DNA of 64,000 nt, from contig CAVWDE010000008.1 in NCBI GenBank assembly GCA_963753685.1, positions 327,429 through 391,428 of the forward strand, in the 5' to 3' direction. The translations under genes were made by a program, and so were the position numbers. Origin of the DNA: DATAOG01 sp963753685 (lineage in GTDB: Bacteria; Pseudomonadota; Alphaproteobacteria; Geminicoccales; Geminicoccaceae). How positions within the stretch are numbered: the stretch's first letter is position 1; every line of letters begins with the position of its first letter. The notes under the pieces are model-generated. The model had not been told where the DNA came from. It made no database searches and saw nothing but the letters and a program-made list of their open reading frames with translations. Positions 52,594-60,895 of this stretch are shown piece after piece.

Positions 52594-53319
52594 ATGGCCG
52601 AGCCGAGCCACATCGTCGTGGTCGACGACGAGCCCGAGATCCGCAGCATGCTCGTGGAGTATCTCGGCCACGCCGGCTTCGCCGTCAGCCCGGCCGAGGA
52701 CGGCGCCGCGCTGCGGCGGATCGTCGAGGAGCGGCCGGCCGATCTGGTGATCCTGGACCTCAACATGCCGGGCGAGGACGGCCTGTCGCTCGCCCGCTGG
52801 CTGCGCGCCCATACCGAGGTCGGCATCGTCATGCTGACCGCCGCCGGCGAAGTGGTCGACCGGATCGTCGGGCTCGAGATGGGCGCCGACGACTACATCG
52901 CCAAGCCCGTCGACCTGCGTGAGCTCCTGGCCCGCATCCGGGCGGTCCTGCGCCGGCTGCCGGCGGGCGGCGCGCCCCGCGCTGTGGCCGAGCCGACGCC
53001 GATCACCCGGAGAGTCCGCTTCGGCGGCTGCCGGCTCGATCTCGACGCGCACAAGCTCTACACCGCCGAGGGCGAGGAAGTGCAGATCACCAGCATGGAG
53101 TTCGACCTGCTTAAGGCATTCGCCGAGCATCCGAACCGCGTGCTCAGCCGCGATCAGCTGCTTGACCTCGCCCACAACAAGAACTGGGAGCCGTTCGACC
53201 GCTCGATCGACATCCGGATCGCGCGCCTGCGGCGCAAGATCGAGGCCGATCCGGCCAAGCCCCAGGTGGTCAAGACCGTGCGCGGCGCCGGCTACATCTT
53301 CGTGCCCCAGAGCGAGTGA
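52594..53319 (+). CDS. OmpR/PhoB-family response regulator
   Basis: 241 residues. The receiver domain (about 1-125) has the acidic pocket D11-D12, the phospho-acceptor D55 (VILDLNMPG), Thr in 'VMLTA' and Lys in 'IAKPVD'. The C-terminal winged helix (about 140-238) reads 'TSMEFDLLKAFAEHPNRVLSRDQLLDLAHNKNWEPFDRSIDIRIARLRRKIE' and ends 'VRGAGYIF'. No histidine kinase gene is adjacent, so it is an orphan in this window. It would bind DNA as a dimer after phosphorylation. Confidence 0.94.
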   Translation: MAEPSHIVVVDDEPEIRSMLVEYLGHAGFAVSPAEDGAALRRIVEERPADLVILDLNMPGEDGLSLARWLRAHTEVGIVMLTAAGEVVDRIVGLEMGADDYIAKPVDLRELLARIRAVLRRLPAGGAPRAVAEPTPITRRVRFGGCRLDLDAHKLYTAEGEEVQITSMEFDLLKAFAEHPNRVLSRDQLLDLAHNKNWEPFDRSIDIRIARLRRKIEADPAKPQVVKTVRGAGYIFVPQSE

Positions 53320-53359
53320 TCGGCTCGGCTGTGTACGCCTGGGAGTCAGTTCCGCCTCA

Positions 53360-53653
53360 TCATGGCTTGAACAGGCGCTTGAGGTCGCGTTTGGCGTGCA
53401 AGACACGAACCACCTCAATCCCGTCCGCGAGCGGTCGATAGAAGACCACATAGTTCCCAAACGGCAAGGATCGGAGGCCGGGGGCGAGTTCAACCCGCCG
53501 GCGGCCGAGCCCGGGTGAATTCGCCAGCAGTTGAAACTTCGAATCGATCGCATCGATCAGGCGTTCGGCAGCCGCGAGATCATCTCGAGCGATGTAGGCG
53601 GCGATCTCGAGCAGGTCATCGTCGGCTTGAGGTCTGACGACGACACGGGCCAT
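53360..53653 (-). CDS. ParE/RelE-family toxin
   Basis: 97 residues: 'VVVRPQADDDLLEIAAYIARDDLAAAERLIDAIDSKFQLLANSPGLGRRRVELAPGLRSLPFGNYVVFYRPLADGIEVVRVLHAKRDLKRLF'. This is the ParE type, with the typical 'YVVFYR' strand and 'VLHAKRDL' end. It follows the antitoxin gene by six bases on the same strand. ParE toxins inhibit gyrase; RelE relatives cleave mRNA. Confidence 0.91.
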   Translation of the reverse strand: MARVVVRPQADDDLLEIAAYIARDDLAAAERLIDAIDSKFQLLANSPGLGRRRVELAPGLRSLPFGNYVVFYRPLADGIEVVRVLHAKRDLKRLFKP

Positions 53654-53659
53654 GGATAC

Positions 53660-53908
53660 CTATCTGGAAGGCCCGCTGTCGCCTAGGCGATGCTTGAGCT
53701 TGCTCGCGTCGAACGGGCGCGCTGGGCCGCTGTCGAGCCCTGCTTGAATGTCCCGTCGCAATGCCTCGAGGCGCGCCGCTTCCTCCCGATCGCGCTCGTC
53801 GAGCAGGCTCAACGCCGCGCGGATGACGTCATTCGACGAGGCGTAGCGACCGCTCGCGACCTTGTCTGCGACGATCCGCTCGAGCTCAGGCGGCAGGGCG
53901 ACATTCAC
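53660..53908 (-). CDS. ParD-like antitoxin (CopG/ribbon-helix-helix)
   Basis: 82 residues from GTG 53908: 'VNVALPPELERIVADKVASGRYASSNDVIRAALSLLDERDREEAARLEALRRDIQAGLDSGPARPFD'. This is the ParD/CopG RHH domain with the usual C-terminal toxin-binding helix. GTG was preferred over in-frame ATGs further upstream because the RHH strand normally begins within about five residues of the start. It precedes its toxin, the standard parDE order. Confidence 0.87.
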   Translation of the reverse strand: MNVALPPELERIVADKVASGRYASSNDVIRAALSLLDERDREEAARLEALRRDIQAGLDSGPARPFDASKLKHRLGDSGPSR

Positions 53909-54052
53909 ACTCTTCAGCCTTCGATGGACGCTGTAGCGCCAATATGGCACGCGGTTCAGGCGCATACTAGTTAGACGATCAGGCGAAGCATGCATGGGGT
54001 TGAGCGCCGTCTACTGGGCGAAGCGCCGAACGCTGAAGGGGGACTTGAGCGC

Positions 54053-55042
54053 ATGAAGGCGATGGTGCTCGACCGGCCGGGCGAGGCATTGCGGCTTGCG
54101 GAGCTGCCGATGCCCAGGCCGGGACCGGGGCAGGTGCTGGTCAAAGTGACCGCCTGCGGCGTCTGCCGGACCGATCTGCACGTGGTCGACGGCGAGCTCG
54201 CCGAGGCGAAGCTGCCGATCGTGCCCGGCCACGAGATCGTCGGCCGCGTGGTGGAGGCGGGCCCGGGCGTCGAGCAGTTCGAAAAAAACCAGCGGATCGG
54301 CATCCCCTGGCTCGGCTGGACCTGCGGTCGCTGCCGGTTCTGCACCTCGGCGCGGGAGAACCTCTGCGACGACGCGCGCTTCACCGGCTATCAGATCGAT
54401 GGCGGTTACGCCGAATACACGCTCGCCGACGCCCGCTACTGCTTTCCGATCCAGGGCGACTACGGCGACGCCGAGGCGGCGCCGCTGCTCTGCGCCGGCC
54501 TGATCGGCTGGCGCTCGTTACGGATGGCGGGCGAGGCGGAACGGCTCGGCATCTACGGCTTCGGCGCGGCCGCGCACATCGTGGCCCAGGTCGCCAGACA
54601 TCAGGGCCGCCAGGTGTTCGCCTTCACCCGGGCGGGCGACGCCCAGGCGCAGGCGTTCGCCCGCGAGCTCGGCGCGGTCTGGGCCGGCACTTCGGACGAG
54701 CGGCCGCCAGAAGAACTGGATGCGGCGATCATCTTCGCCCCGGTCGGGGCGCTGATCCCGGCGGCACTTCGAGCGGTCGCCAAGGGCGGCGTCGTGGTCG
54801 CGGGCGGCATCCATATGAGCGACATCCCGAGCTTTCCGTATTCGATCCTGTGGGGCGAGCGGGTGGTGCGCTCGGTCGCCAACCTGACCCGCGCCGATGC
54901 CGAGGCCTTTTTGGCACTTGCCCCCGAGGTGCCGGTCCGGACCACGGTCCAGCCCTATCCGCTCGCCGACGCCAACCGCGCGCTCGACGACCTGCGCGCC
55001 GGCCGCCTGCGCGGCGCCGCCGTGCTGCTGCCGGATGAATGA
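54053..55042 (+). CDS. Zinc-dependent alcohol dehydrogenase family protein
   Basis: 329 residues, medium-chain dehydrogenase/reductase. Catalytic zinc ligands are C38 (GVCRTDLH) and H60-E61 (PGHEIVG); the structural zinc loop has four Cys in 'GWTCGRCRFCTSARENLCDD'. The NAD-binding region is 'RLGIYGFGAAAHIVAQVARH'. ATG 54053 has a G-rich site upstream and starts the family pattern MKAMVLDRPG. Similar to AdhA/AdhP-type 'zinc-binding alcohol dehydrogenase' enzymes. Substrate unknown. Confidence 0.92.
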   Translation: MKAMVLDRPGEALRLAELPMPRPGPGQVLVKVTACGVCRTDLHVVDGELAEAKLPIVPGHEIVGRVVEAGPGVEQFEKNQRIGIPWLGWTCGRCRFCTSARENLCDDARFTGYQIDGGYAEYTLADARYCFPIQGDYGDAEAAPLLCAGLIGWRSLRMAGEAERLGIYGFGAAAHIVAQVARHQGRQVFAFTRAGDAQAQAFARELGAVWAGTSDERPPEELDAAIIFAPVGALIPAALRAVAKGGVVVAGGIHMSDIPSFPYSILWGERVVRSVANLTRADAEAFLALAPEVPVRTTVQPYPLADANRALDDLRAGRLRGAAVLLPDE

Positions 55043-55081
55043 CGCGGTCGCCGATTCACGCGGACCCGGAGAAAAGGACCG

Positions 55082-55303
55082 ATGCGACTGACGTATGACC
55101 CCGAGGCGGATGCGCTGAGCCTTCGGCTGAGCGATGGTGCCGTGGAGAGCAGCGAGGAGGTCGCCCCGAACGTTGTCCTCGACTTCGACGCCGAGGGTCG
55201 CGTGGTCGGCATCGAGGTGCTGTTCGTATCGCAGCTGCCGGACGCCAATCCGATGGAGCTGGCCTTCAAGGTTCATCGCGAGCAGGCAGAGCGGGCGGCG
55301 TGA
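55082..55303 (+). CDS. DUF2283 domain protein
   Basis: 73 residues: 'LTYDPEADALSLRLSDGAVESSEEVAPNVVLDFDAEGRVVGIEVL', the complete DUF2283 domain. These short proteins are frequent near toxin genes and mobile regions, but have no agreed function. It follows the alcohol dehydrogenase by 39 bp and may be in its transcript; a DUF4258-like partner is not present. Confidence 0.85.
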   Translation: MRLTYDPEADALSLRLSDGAVESSEEVAPNVVLDFDAEGRVVGIEVLFVSQLPDANPMELAFKVHREQAERAA

Positions 55304-55312
55304 ACTCGCCGG

Positions 55313-56449
55313 TCAGTCGACCCGGTAGCGCTTGATCCCTTCGGGATCGAGCTCGATGCCGAGGCCGGGGGCTTCGGGGACCGCGATCCGACCGTTGACC
55401 GGACGCAGCGGCTTGGTCAGCACCTGATCGCGCAGCGGGTTGTCGCCGACGTCGTACTCGATCAGGGTCGCGGCCGGGATGTGGTCGGTGTGCGGGTAGT
55501 CGGGCAGGGAGGCGACCAGGTGCACCGCAGCCGCGAGGCCCACGCCCGTGCCCCAGACGTGCGGCGAGAAGCGGACGTTGTTGAGCCGGCAGAGGAGTGC
55601 TATCGCCTTGGCCTCATCGAGGCCGCCGCAAAGGGTGATGTCGGGCTGGACCACGTCGACCGCGCGCGCCGCGATCAGCCGGTTGAAGTCCCAGATCGTG
55701 TAGAGGGCCTCGCCGGTCGCGATCGGGATCGGCGCGCGCGCGGCGAGCAGCTCGTAGCCGCGGAAATCCTGCGGCGGCAGCGGCTCTTCGTAAAAGTGGA
55801 TGCCGTAGGGCAGGGTCCGGCGCATGCTCTCGAGCGCCAGATCGACGGTGTAATTGCCGTTGACGTCGACCAGCAGCAGCATGTCGTCGCCCAGGATGTC
55901 GCGGGCGAGCCGGACCCGCTCCTCGTCGGACTTGGGATTGAGGCCGATCTTGAACTTGGCGCCCGGGAAGCCCTGGTCCGCGATCCGCTCGAGCTGCTGC
56001 GGCAGCTGGTTCTGGGGATCGCCGGTCATATAGCCGTCCGAGGCGTAGACCGGCACCCGGTCGTGGCCGAGGCCGCCCAGGAGCTTGCAGACCGGCAGGC
56101 CCAGCGTCTTGCCCATGGCGTCGTAGATCGCGATGTTGATGCCGCTGGCACAGGCGGTCATCTGGTTCTGCAGGCCCAGGTGATAGCGCCGGCTGATCAG
56201 ATCGCTCCAGATCCGCTCGCGATCGTACAGCTCCCGGCCGATGTAGGCGGGCTTGATGAGCTCGAGATAGCCGGCGGTCGCCTTGGCCGGGCCCCAGGCC
56301 TCGCCGATCCCGATCACGCCGTCCTCGGTCTCGACCTCGACGAGGTTGCTGCCGCGCTCGGTGACGAGCGCTCGCGCCATGCCGTAGGCGCGCACCTCCG
56401 GCATCCGGTAGGCGAGCGGAATCAGGCGGATGTCCCGGATGCGTGGCAT
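55313..56449 (-). CDS. Enolase-superfamily (mandelate racemase/muconate lactonizing) enzyme
   Basis: 378 residues. The capping domain is 1-125 (ALVTERGSNLVEVETEDGVIGIGEAWG). The barrel has the KxK base in 'GFPGAKFKIGLNP', metal ligands Asp in 'LLVDVNGNYT', Glu in 'IHFYEEPL' and Glu in 'ATGEALY', and 'DVVQPDITLCGGLDEAKAIA'. It abstracts the alpha-proton of a carboxylate and dehydrates or racemises an acid sugar or related substrate. Divergent from the PEP-mutase-like gene 95 bp away; a 26-codon remnant of a second copy lies at 57466-57544. Confidence 0.9.
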   Translation of the reverse strand: MPRIRDIRLIPLAYRMPEVRAYGMARALVTERGSNLVEVETEDGVIGIGEAWGPAKATAGYLELIKPAYIGRELYDRERIWSDLISRRYHLGLQNQMTACASGINIAIYDAMGKTLGLPVCKLLGGLGHDRVPVYASDGYMTGDPQNQLPQQLERIADQGFPGAKFKIGLNPKSDEERVRLARDILGDDMLLLVDVNGNYTVDLALESMRRTLPYGIHFYEEPLPPQDFRGYELLAARAPIPIATGEALYTIWDFNRLIAARAVDVVQPDITLCGGLDEAKAIALLCRLNNVRFSPHVWGTGVGLAAAVHLVASLPDYPHTDHIPAATLIEYDVGDNPLRDQVLTKPLRPVNGRIAVPEAPGLGIELDPEGIKRYRVD

Positions 56450-56544
56450 GCGATTCTCCTGCTTTGCAGCGGCGCGGTGCGGGCGCAGATTAGCGGTGAA
56501 TCGGCTCGGGTCAAAGCGCCCGCGAGCAACAGCCGGAGGAGGCC

Positions 56545-57378
56545 ATGACGACGATCCAGAGTGAGAAGGCAGCGGCGTTCCGGGCCTTGCACGAGGGCCC
56601 GGGCGCGTTCGTGATCCCCAATCCCTACGACGTCGGCACGGCGCGCATCCTGGCCGCGCTCGGTTTTGCGGCGCTGGCCACGACCAGCATCGGCTGCGCC
56701 TTCGGCCTCGGCAGGCGCGATGGCGCGATCACCCAGGGCGAGGCGCTGGCGCACGCCCGGGCGATCGTGGAAGCAACGCCCCTGCCGGTGTCCGCGGACC
56801 TCGAGAACGGCTTCGGCGATGCGCCCGAGGCGGCGGCGCTCACGGTCCGGCGCGCGGCCGGGGCGGGCCTGGTCGGCTGCTCGATCGATGATGGCAGCGG
56901 CGATCCGGCGCGCCCGATCTACGATTTCTCCCAGGCCGTCGAGCGGATCGTGGCCGCGGTCGAGGCCGCGCGCAGCCTGTCCTTCCCGTTCACGCTCACC
57001 GCGCGGGCGGAGAATTTCCTGCACGGGCGGCGGGATCTGGATGACACGATCCGGAGGCTGCAGGCGTTCGAGGCGGCCGGCGCCGACGTGCTCTTTGCGC
57101 CGGGCCTGAGCGAGCTCGAGCCGGTCCGGACCGTCTGCGGCGCGCTCAGCCGTCCGGTCAATGTGCTGGCGGGCTTCGGTCCGAAGCCGCTGTCGGTCGA
57201 GCAGCTGGCGGCCGCAGGCGTGCGCCGGATCAGCCTCGGCCCGCAGCTCATGCGGGCGGCGCTCAGCGCCTTCCTCGACGCGACGCGCGAGGTCAAGGAG
57301 CGCGGCAGCTTCACGTTCCTGAGCGGCACCGCCTCGATCCACGATCTCTCGGACTTCATGGTCGGCCGCTCGTCCTGA
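56545..57378 (+). CDS. Isocitrate lyase/PEP mutase superfamily protein, copy 1
   Basis: 277 residues, TIM-barrel of the ICL/PEPM superfamily: 'FRALHEGPGAFVIPNPYDVGTARILAALGF', Mg-binding 'VSADLENGFGDAPEA', 'GLVGCSIDDGSGDPARPIYD', 'FTLTARAENFLHGRRDLDDTIRRLQAFEAAGADVLFAPGL' and the C-terminal 'GVRRISLGPQL'. It lacks the Cys of the isocitrate-lyase loop, so C-C or P-C lyase/decarboxylase activity on an oxaloacetate-like acid is likelier. A second copy, about three-quarters identical by eye, lies at 58357-59186. Confidence 0.9.
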   Translation: MTTIQSEKAAAFRALHEGPGAFVIPNPYDVGTARILAALGFAALATTSIGCAFGLGRRDGAITQGEALAHARAIVEATPLPVSADLENGFGDAPEAAALTVRRAAGAGLVGCSIDDGSGDPARPIYDFSQAVERIVAAVEAARSLSFPFTLTARAENFLHGRRDLDDTIRRLQAFEAAGADVLFAPGLSELEPVRTVCGALSRPVNVLAGFGPKPLSVEQLAAAGVRRISLGPQLMRAALSAFLDATREVKERGSFTFLSGTASIHDLSDFMVGRSS

Positions 57379-57384
57379 GGTCGC

Positions 57385-57544
57385 TCAGGCGCTGAGGTGG
57401 CCGAGGTCCGGCAGCGGGCGGGCGAGCCGGTCGCCGAAGCGCCTGCCGCAGACCTGGATGCCGAACGCCGATCCCGACCACGCCGTCCTCGGTCTCGACC
57501 TCGACCAGCGTGTTGCCATGCTCGGAGATGATCGAGCGCGCCAT
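57385..57544 (-). pseudogene. Chimeric remnant: amidase 3' end joined to enolase-superfamily 5' part
   Basis: Part 57466-57544 reads 'MARSIISEHGNTLVEVETEDGVVGIG', matching residues around 25-50 of the enolase-superfamily gene at 55313-56449. At 57465/57466 it switches to 'FGIQVCGRRFGD', then (in another frame) 'RPLPDLGHLSA' and stop, matching the C-terminal end of the amidase at 59194-60654 with about 50 bp missing. It is what remains of the amidase and enolase genes that once lay between the two PEP-mutase-like copies. Confidence 0.75.
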
Positions 57545-57996
57545 GTTTCTGGTCCTCTGAGTTGGCGGCCGCGACGATCGGCTCACTGGACGGCGAATGA
57601 GCTTGTCAAACGGCGCGATGATCAACTGTGTGGAACCTGGCCATCGCATCAACCCTCTCTGCCGTGGGAGCCGACTCAGGCCGAGCTCCCCTCCTAGGCT
57701 TGTCGTCAGAAGACTTGCTCCCACCGGAGGTTAACGTCAATAGGCCCTGGAGGATCCGGGCGCCAAGAGCACGTATCACGTCGGCAACTCCCCCTGCCAG
57801 CTTCCGAAGCCAGGAAAGGTACTGCCAGCCCGATTAACGACAGGTGACTGGCGCGTTGCCTGCCCATAGCAGCCCCACCGCGGGGCTCGCTCAATTTACA
57901 CCACGGAGCCGCTTTCGCCAGGGGGCAAGTGCTTACGCGAACCTGCAGGGAGTGGATCTGGTTCATCCCTGCCCGGCCGATGATCGAAAAAGCGCA
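57545..57996. other. Non-coding segment with small inverted repeat, possibly mobile-element scar
   Basis: About 450 bp with noticeably mixed base composition and no supportable gene. It contains the inverted repeat AGCCCC (57871-57876) / GGGGCT (57882-57887). It joins the collapsed duplication to the transposase remnant at its right end. It is probably insertion-sequence debris, but no terminal repeats or target duplications could be assigned. Confidence 0.4.
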
Positions 57997-58330
57997 CTAC
58001 TGAACCATCTCGGCTATATCCGAGACCGACCACAGCCGATCCGTCACGCCTGCCGCGCACGAAATTGTAGTGCATGAAGTGCAGCGCGACCGCGGCCGCG
58101 TGGTTGGCAACCTTGTTGCTGAACGCGTTCGTGAGCCGGGTGAACCGCCGCGTGGACATTCTCATGGTCGGGTTCCGGCGCTCGATGTAGCTCGTGCTGA
58201 CGTGATCCGGATCGGGGTTGCCGGTGACAGCCTCGCGCTTGGTTCCGATGCAGACGGCCGGGCTATAGCGGCCCTTGGCGGCTTCGGGAACCGTACCGTA
58301 GAGCTTCTGCAGGGTCGCAAACTGACCCAC
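57997..58330 (-). pseudogene. IS1-like transposase C-terminal remnant with internal deletion
   Basis: Reads 'LQKLYGTVPEAAKGRYSPAVCIGTKREAVTGNPDPDHVSTSYIERRNPTMRMSTRRFTRLTNAFSNKVANHAAAVALHFMHYNFVR', the conserved C-terminal half of IS1-related transposases. The expected continuation (HKTLRVTPAM) is missing; after about 30 bp loss another frame gives 'AGVTDRLWSVSDIAEMVQ' and stop at 57997-57999. The N-terminal half is absent because the remnant abuts the promoter of the PEP-mutase-like copy 2. It is inactive. Confidence 0.78.
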
Positions 58331-58356
58331 TACCCGAGCGCGCCGCGGAGGAAGCC

Positions 58357-59186
58357 ATGACCGCCGATCAGTCCGAAAAGGGGAACCCGTTTCGCGCCCT
58401 GCACGAGCGCGCGGGCGCCTTCGTGATCCCGAACCCGTTCGATGCCGGCACGGCGCGCATCCTGGCCGGCCTCGGCTTCGAGGCGCTGGCCACGACCAGC
58501 GCCGGCTGCGCCTTCGGCCTCGGCCGGCGCGACGGTGCGATCACGCGCGAGCAGGCGCTCACGCACGCCAGGCGATCGTGGCGGCGACGCCGCTGCCGGT
58601 CTCTGCCGATCTCGAGAACGGTTTCGGCGATGCGCCTGAGGCCGCGGCGCTGACGGTCCGGCGTGCGGCCGAGGTCGGCCTCGTCGGCTGCTCGATCGAG
58701 GACTCGACCGGCCGGCCCGAGCAGCCGATCTACGAGTTCGACCACGCGCTCGAACGGGTCGCGGCGGCGGTCGAGGCCGCACGATCGCTGCCTTTCGCCT
58801 TCACCTTGACGGCCAGAGCAGAAAACTTCCTGCACGGCCGGCCCGACCTCGACGACACGCTCGCGCGCCTGCAGGCGTTCGAGGCGGCCGGCGCGGATGT
58901 GCTCTATGCGCCAGGCCTGCGGGAGGTCGAGCCGATCCGGACGATCTGCGAGGCGCTGAGCAAGCCCGTGAACGTGCTCGCGGGGCTCGGCCCGACGCCG
59001 CTCACGGTCGAGCAGCTCGCGGCGGCGGGCGTGCGCCGGATCAGCCTCGGCGGCGCTCTCTCGCGGCTGGCGCTCGGCGCCGTCCTGAACGCCGCGCGCG
59101 AGGTCAAGGCCACCGGCACGTTCGGCTTCATGAGTGGCGCCGCCTCCCCCAAGGAGATCGGCGACTTCATGCTCGGCCGCTCGTAA
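58357..59186 (+). pseudogene. Isocitrate lyase/PEP mutase superfamily protein, copy 2, one-base deletion
   Basis: Paralogue of the gene at 56545-57378. The first frame gives 'FRALHERAGAFVIPNPFDAGTARILAGLGFEALATTSAGCAFGLGRRDG', the second 'LPVSADLENGFGDAPEA...FGFMSGAASPKEIGDFMLGRS'. The switch is at about 58571-58576, where GCCAGGCGATC lacks one G relative to copy 1's HARAIV codons. Restoring it yields 277 codons, exactly the length of copy 1. Its own promoter region has been replaced by transposase debris. Whether the deletion is real or a sequencing error is undetermined. Confidence 0.82.
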
Positions 59187-59193
59187 CCAGGGC

Positions 59194-60654
59194 TCAGCCG
59201 GCAAGGGCGGCGAGGTCGGGCAGCGGCCGGGCAAGTTCCGCAAGCGTCTGCAGATGGCGCTCGAGCGCTTCGGCGATCGCGAGCGCACGGGCATCGCCGA
59301 AGCGTCGGCCGCAGACCTGGATGCCGAACGGCATGCCGGTGTGATCGCGGCCGCAGGGGATGCAGGCGACCGGATGCGCGGTGAGCGTCAGGCCGTAGGG
59401 CAGCGCCAGCCAGTGGAAGTAGGTGCGGAGCTTCCGGCCGTTGATCTCGGCGACGTAGCGCTCGCGGTGCGGGAACGGCGGCACCGCCATGGCCGGGCAG
59501 ATCAGGACATCGTAATCGGCCATGAAGTCGAGGAAGGCGCGATAGAGCTCGGTGTGCCGGCGCATCGCGCGCGCGACGTCCTCGAGGCTCATGGCGAGGC
59601 CCTGCTCGACGTTCGCCCGGATGTTGGGACCCTGGACCTCCGGACGCTCGCGATAAGTGGCGCCATGCCTGGCGACAAAGCTGAGCGCGCGGGTGACCTC
59701 GAACACGTCGTGCGCGCTGTCGTCGAGCGGCGGATCGCGATCGTCCGCCCGCCCGAACACCCCGCGAAAGCGCAGGGTCGCCTGCCGGAACGTCGCGCGG
59801 ATGCGATCGTCGACCGGGGCAAAGCCGAGATCCTCGCTGATCGCGACCTTGAGGCTGGCGAGATCCACCGGATCGCCGGCCGGTATACCGATGGCGGGCG
59901 CCGACAAAGGATCGCGCGCATCGGTCCCGGCCATCACGCCGTGGAGCAGGGCAGTGTCGGCGACGGTGCGGCCCATGGCGCCTTCGACGCTGAGCGGTGA
60001 CCAGCCGAGCACGCCCAATTCGTGCGGCGCCGGACCCGGGCTTGGCCCGAAGTGCGGCACCGCACCCGGGCTTGGCCGGAAGCCGACCACGCCGCACCAG
60101 GCGGCGGGATTGCGCAGGGAGCCGCCCATGTCCGAGCCGGTCGCGAGCGGCACCATGCCGGTCGCGAGCGCCACCGCCGAGCCCCCCGAGGAGCCGGCGC
60201 AGGTCTTGTCCGGATCGAACGGGTTGCCGGTCGCGCCATAGACCGGGTTCACGGTGTTGGCGCCGGCGCCGAACTCCGGCGTATTGGTCTTTCCCACGAT
60301 GATCCCGCCCACCTCACGGATCACGGCGACCTGGCGCTCGTCCGCTTCCGGCACGAAGTCGGCGAACTGCGGCGAGCCCAACGTCGTCCGCAGGCCCCCG
60401 GTCAGCGCCAGGTCTTTGACGCCGATCGGCAGGCCGTGCAGGGGCCCGAGCGCCTCGCCCGCCATGACCGCGCGCTCGGCCGCGCGAGCCTCCGCCTCGG
60501 CCCGGTCCCAGCAGGTCGCGACGAACGCGTTGACAGCACCATTGACCCGCTCGATCCGCGCCCGGCAGGACGCCAGCAGCTCGACCGGCGAGACCTGCCT
60601 GGCGCCGATCAGCCGGCGCAGCTCGACCGCGGTAAAGTCGCAGAGCTCGCTCAT
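59194..60654 (-). CDS. Amidase (amidase-signature family)
   Basis: 486 residues. The Ser-cisSer-Lys triad is present: K80 in 'GLPIGVKD', S155 in 'CAGSSGGSA' and S179 in 'ATGSDMGGSLRNPA'. It is of the GatA-like, small-molecule amidase type; the absence of gatB/gatC nearby and the C-terminal 'MPFGIQVCGRRFGD' point to a stand-alone amide hydrolase. ATG 60654 has GAGGTG upstream. It converges with the PEP-mutase-like copy 2 (8 bp gap). A remnant of a second copy's 3' end lies at 57385-57465. Confidence 0.92.
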   Translation of the reverse strand: MSELCDFTAVELRRLIGARQVSPVELLASCRARIERVNGAVNAFVATCWDRAEAEARAAERAVMAGEALGPLHGLPIGVKDLALTGGLRTTLGSPQFADFVPEADERQVAVIREVGGIIVGKTNTPEFGAGANTVNPVYGATGNPFDPDKTCAGSSGGSAVALATGMVPLATGSDMGGSLRNPAAWCGVVGFRPSPGAVPHFGPSPGPAPHELGVLGWSPLSVEGAMGRTVADTALLHGVMAGTDARDPLSAPAIGIPAGDPVDLASLKVAISEDLGFAPVDDRIRATFRQATLRFRGVFGRADDRDPPLDDSAHDVFEVTRALSFVARHGATYRERPEVQGPNIRANVEQGLAMSLEDVARAMRRHTELYRAFLDFMADYDVLICPAMAVPPFPHRERYVAEINGRKLRTYFHWLALPYGLTLTAHPVACIPCGRDHTGMPFGIQVCGRRFGDARALAIAEALERHLQTLAELARPLPDLAALAG

Positions 60655-60895
60655 GAACACCTCGCTGGTCGCCAGACGCCTCATTGTCGGCGCGCGCCAG
60701 CCCGGTGCGCAAGTCGCAATCGTCCGCTGTGGGCTGGGTTTTGGACGGGAACTCGTCGCGGCGCCGCGATCGGCGATCCTCGCCCTCATCGCCCTGATGT
60801 CAAAATGGGTTTTCAGCGTCGTGCCAAACGCAATACCATGATCGCGGGAGAAGGCGGCCATCCGGGCTGCTCCACGATATAGGGGAGAGATGGAC

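Noticed and set aside
57706..57966. 86-residue open frame on - strand in the scar region
   Set aside because: No similarity to any family I recognise, no ribosome site, and it lies in apparent insertion debris.
60000..60100. Short direct repeat (CCCGGGCTTGGCC) inside the amidase gene
   Set aside because: In-frame duplication within a Pro/Gly loop (FGPSPGPAPH) of the protein; only two imperfect copies, so not a mobile or CRISPR-like repeat.
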